From Diploptera punctata (taxonomy: Eukaryota; Arthropoda; Insecta; Blattodea; Blaberidae): a DNA stretch of 64,000 nucleotides. The stretch spans positions 868,001 through 932,000 of the forward strand of contig JASPKZ010007796.1 in the NCBI GenBank assembly GCA_030220185.1. Reading direction: 5' to 3'. Below, in pieces: positions 61,656-64,000 of this stretch; the first letter of the stretch is position 1, and each line of letters begins with the position of its first letter. The notes under the pieces are model-generated. The model worked only from the letters and a program-made list of their open reading frames with translations. It was not told where the DNA came from and did not search any database. The translations under genes were made by a program, and so were the position numbers.

Positions 61656-62352
61656 TTAGCTAATACCCAGCGTGCGCTGTTACACCTAAATAAATGATAT
61701 GTTTTTTACGTTTAGTTGAATAAGTAAAAGGAAACATAATTATAAATTTGCTCTCTTCGTTATTGCAGCTAAAACAACAATAAACTAATTAGTTCTATTT
61801 CTAAATTACTTTTCATGCAATCATAAATAAAATTTCATTTTTCAAAATTTAATATTCAAGCAATCACTATATGTAAAGCCATATCGTAATTATTTTTAGA
61901 TACAACGTGCTAATTACCCGGCGTTGCCCGGGAATCTACGTATCCCGATGTACTTGGAATAAATGAAATGAAACACAAAATTCGTTATAAAAGAATAACC
62001 TCCTGCTACGCTTGCCCGGGAATCTACTTATCCCGATCTTCTTGGCATCAATGAAAGACAAAATAGTTGTTGTGAGTTATCCGTAAAAGATAAAGATATG
62101 CTGTCGCGGACTTTTTTGTAGAATTTTTTGAGATATTCAATTCTGTGTACATTAATTTGGTTATATGTTATGGTTTAGGCAGCGTAAGCCATTTAAGCGT
62201 AAAAATAGTGACTTTATTTCACGTTTTTTACTACAAAGGGTGATTTTTTAGGGTTGAAGGGCGTTGAGTGTTACAACTATCTTATAGCCTATGTTCATCC
62301 CGGGAATCTCCTGAAAAGTTTGCAAAAAGCCCATCACAATCGGATCAACGCT
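61656..62352 (-). mobile_element. Helitron copy, 5'-truncated
   Basis: TTAGCTAATACCCAGCG (mutated CTAG end) and repeated CCCGGCGTTGCCCGGG at about 61918 plus a partial repeat at 62020. The interior ATATGCTGTCGCGGAC and TTAGGCAGCGTAAGCC match the other copies. Confidence 0.7.
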
Positions 62353-62480
62353 ATCCGATTTAAAATCTCGGTCAAGAGCAACCTGACTCTTGGTTTTCCT
62401 AATCAACAAGGATAAAGTGGGACTGGAAGTTCATTATCAGTATGGCTAGAATTTTTATGTACTAAAAGTTAAGATGCAAC

Positions 62481-63117
62481 ATAGTATAATGATAAGTTGG
62501 ACTTCTGACTGTCTTTTGTTTTGGTTCCACACACAAACAGTTGAATAGTATAATGATAAGTTAGACTTCTGACTGTCTTTTGTTTTGGTTCCACACACAA
62601 ACAGTTGAATAGTCGTGAGAAGTTAGACTTCTGACTGTCTTTTGTTTTTGTTTCACACACAAACAGTTGAATAGTATAATGAGAAGTTAGACTTCTGATT
62701 GTCTTTTGCTTTGGTTTCACACACAAACAGTTGAATAGTGTAATGAGAAGTTAGCCTCCTGACTGTCTTTCGTTTTGGTTTCACATACAAACAGTTGAAT
62801 TATAATGAGAAGTTAGACTTCTGACTGTCTTTTGTTTTTCTTTCACACACAAACGGTTGAATAGTATAATGAGAAGTTAGACTTCTGACTGTCTTTTGTT
62901 TTTGTTTCACACACAAACAGTTGAATAGTATAATGAGAAGTTAGACTTCTGATTGTCTTTTGTTTTGGTTTCACACACAAACAGTTGAATAGTATAATGA
63001 GAAATTAGACTTCTGACTGTCTTTTGTTTTGGTTTCACACACAAACAGTTGAATAGTATAATGAGAAGTTAGACCTCTGACTGTATTTTTCTCGTTTTCA
63101 CACACAAACAGTTGAAT
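62481..63117. repeat. 65-bp minisatellite, about ten units
   Basis: Unit contains AGTATAATGAGAAGTTAGAC, TTCTGACTGTCTTTTGTTTT and GTTTCACACACAAACAGTTG. Starts are near 62482, 62547, 62611, then roughly every 65 bp. The minus-strand frames (QLFVCETKTKDSQKSNF) simply translate the repeat. It is most uniform in the middle. Confidence 0.93.
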
Positions 63118-63118
63118 A

Positions 63119-63194
<76 letters not shown>
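63118..63194. repeat. (AAT)n microsatellite at a LINE tail
   Basis: About 25 AAT units directly after the 3' terminus of the minus-strand LINE that begins at 63195. Confidence 0.93.
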
Positions 63195-63196
<2 letters not shown>

Positions 63197-64000
63197 TTTA
63201 TTTTAGCTGGCAGAGTTAAGGCCATAAGGCCTTCTCTTCCACTCAACCAGCGAATAGTAAAATTATAAAAAAATTACGTACATATTACAATTTTAAGATA
63301 TTAAAATACAGACTAAACAAAATACAATGATGATGGATCTAATACTAGCTAATGCTAACAAAAACATAGAATATAATAAAATTAAAATGATATAAAATAA
63401 AGTAAGTAGCTTCCTACATGATTATTAATAGAATGCTCTATATAGTTGTTATGTAGTTAATGTTTTCATTGTGTCGAACTTAAGATATCAGTTAATTTGG
63501 ATTTAAATAATGATAGCGATTGACAGTCCCTGACATGACTGGGAAGTGAGTTCCATGCTCTAGCCATAGATATTGTGTAAGATTCAGAGTACAGACAGGT
63601 CCTGTGTTGTGGTATCAAAAGTAAAGAAGAGTCTTGTGATCTTGTTCCTAAATTGTGATGAGCCGATAAATGTTGAAAACGTGTTGTTAAATAAGTTGGT
63701 AAATATGTGTGCAGAATTTGGAATAGTAAGGTATGTGAATGTAAAGTTCTTCTGTCATTTAGGCGTAGCCATGATAAGGCCTGAAATGAAGGAGACACGT
63801 GGTCATAACGACGGAGATTGAATATAAATCGAATGCACGCATTATGAGCACGCTGTAGTCTGTCAGATAGATCAGTTGTAAGATTAGTCAGTAATATGTC
63901 GCAGTAGTCGAAGTGTGGCATTATAAGAGTCTGTACAAGTATTTGTTTTAATTTTGTAGGAAGGAAGTTTTTAAAACTATTTAGGGAGTGAAGAATTGAG
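63195..64000 (-). mobile_element. CR1-like LINE 3' part, running off the window
   Basis: Open polymerase C-terminus, then about 270 bp of 3' UTR ending GAAGAGAAGGCCTTATGGCC and TTAACTCTGCCAGC, followed by the AAT tail. The same 3' terminus is at 12955-13080. Confidence 0.82.
63466..64000 (-). CDS. CR1/Jockey-like reverse transcriptase C-terminal region (partial)
   Basis: Frame enters at the edge (SILHSLNSFKNFLPTKLKQI) and runs 178 codons to a stop at 63466: LVQTLIMPHFDYCD, DRLQRAHNACIRFIFNLRR, WLRLNDRRTLHSHTLLFQIL, YLTTRFQHLSAHHNLGTRSQ, SMARAWNSLPSHVRDCQSL and LFKSKLTDIL. This is the thumb and C-terminal part of CR1/Jockey-type polymerases (LKxxLVxxLIxPHFDYCD, WNSLP). No break is visible, so the copy may be young. 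The catalytic palm lies beyond the window. Confidence 0.85.
   Translation of the reverse strand, partial: SILHSLNSFKNFLPTKLKQILVQTLIMPHFDYCDILLTNLTTDLSDRLQRAHNACIRFIFNLRRYDHVSPSFQALSWLRLNDRRTLHSHTLLFQILHTYLPTYLTTRFQHLSAHHNLGTRSQDSSLLLIPQHRTCLYSESYTISMARAWNSLPSHVRDCQSLSLFKSKLTDILSSTQ

Noticed and set aside
62481..63117. Possible CRISPR-like array because of regular 65-bp spacing
   Set aside because: There are no unique spacers: the whole 65-bp unit repeats. The context is eukaryotic, so it is a minisatellite.

Overview
This window is AT-rich arthropod nuclear DNA. It looks like intergenic or intronic sequence from a repeat-dense insect, and my best guess is a cockroach or close relative. The guess rests on the mix of RTE-type LINE 3' ends with GTGAGTAA tails, several tRNA-headed SINE families, mariner-family transposons, Helitrons and very long AAT, TA and TAAC microsatellites. 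I see no convincing host protein-coding gene. Almost every sizeable open frame is a transposase or reverse transcriptase fragment, or translated repeat.

Layout. 1-2.9 kb: a mariner-like transposon cut by the window edge, a LINE C-terminus, a repeat carrying a conserved EKRYQGK peptide, and an RTE fragment whose tail has become a TAAC microsatellite. 2.9-10 kb: a TTAA-flanked element holding a SINE, the first Helentron-like element, Penelope-like, SINE and LINE scraps, and a GC-rich degenerate tandem array. 10-19 kb: a clean RTE insertion with target duplication, a terminal-inverted-repeat element, more RTE and SINE copies, and a second Helentron-like copy. 19-32.7 kb: purine/pyrimidine tracts, SINE-B, a large palindrome built from tRNA-like units, Helitron and Helentron-like copies, and several LINEs with target duplications. 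32.7-41 kb: AAT arrays, a foldback element, an intron-bearing tRNA-Tyr-like sequence, a 1.3 kb DD41D mariner inside an RTE, and a Helitron split by a SINE. 41-64 kb: nested LINEs, Helitrons, a tandem pair of Helentron-like elements, an internally deleted mariner, a terminal-repeat element interrupted by Penelope-like sequence, the longest RTE reverse transcriptase, a short non-autonomous mariner, a 65-bp minisatellite, and an open CR1-like LINE C-terminus at the edge.

The elements do not form a pathway. They record layered insertion: LINEs supply the retrotransposition machinery that SINEs presumably borrow, while transposase-deleted mariners and Helitron derivatives depend on copies elsewhere. 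Target duplications read by eye date nesting events: LINE in LINE 3' UTR at 41.2 kb, mariner in RTE at 35.6 kb, SINE in Helitron at 38.9 kb. The most unusual structures are the palindromic tRNA-like element (21.8-22.4 and 39.6-40.0 kb), the Helentron-like family with a conserved 3' hairpin (eight copies), and the 471-bp foldback at 33.6 kb. All family assignments come from reading motifs without database searches.
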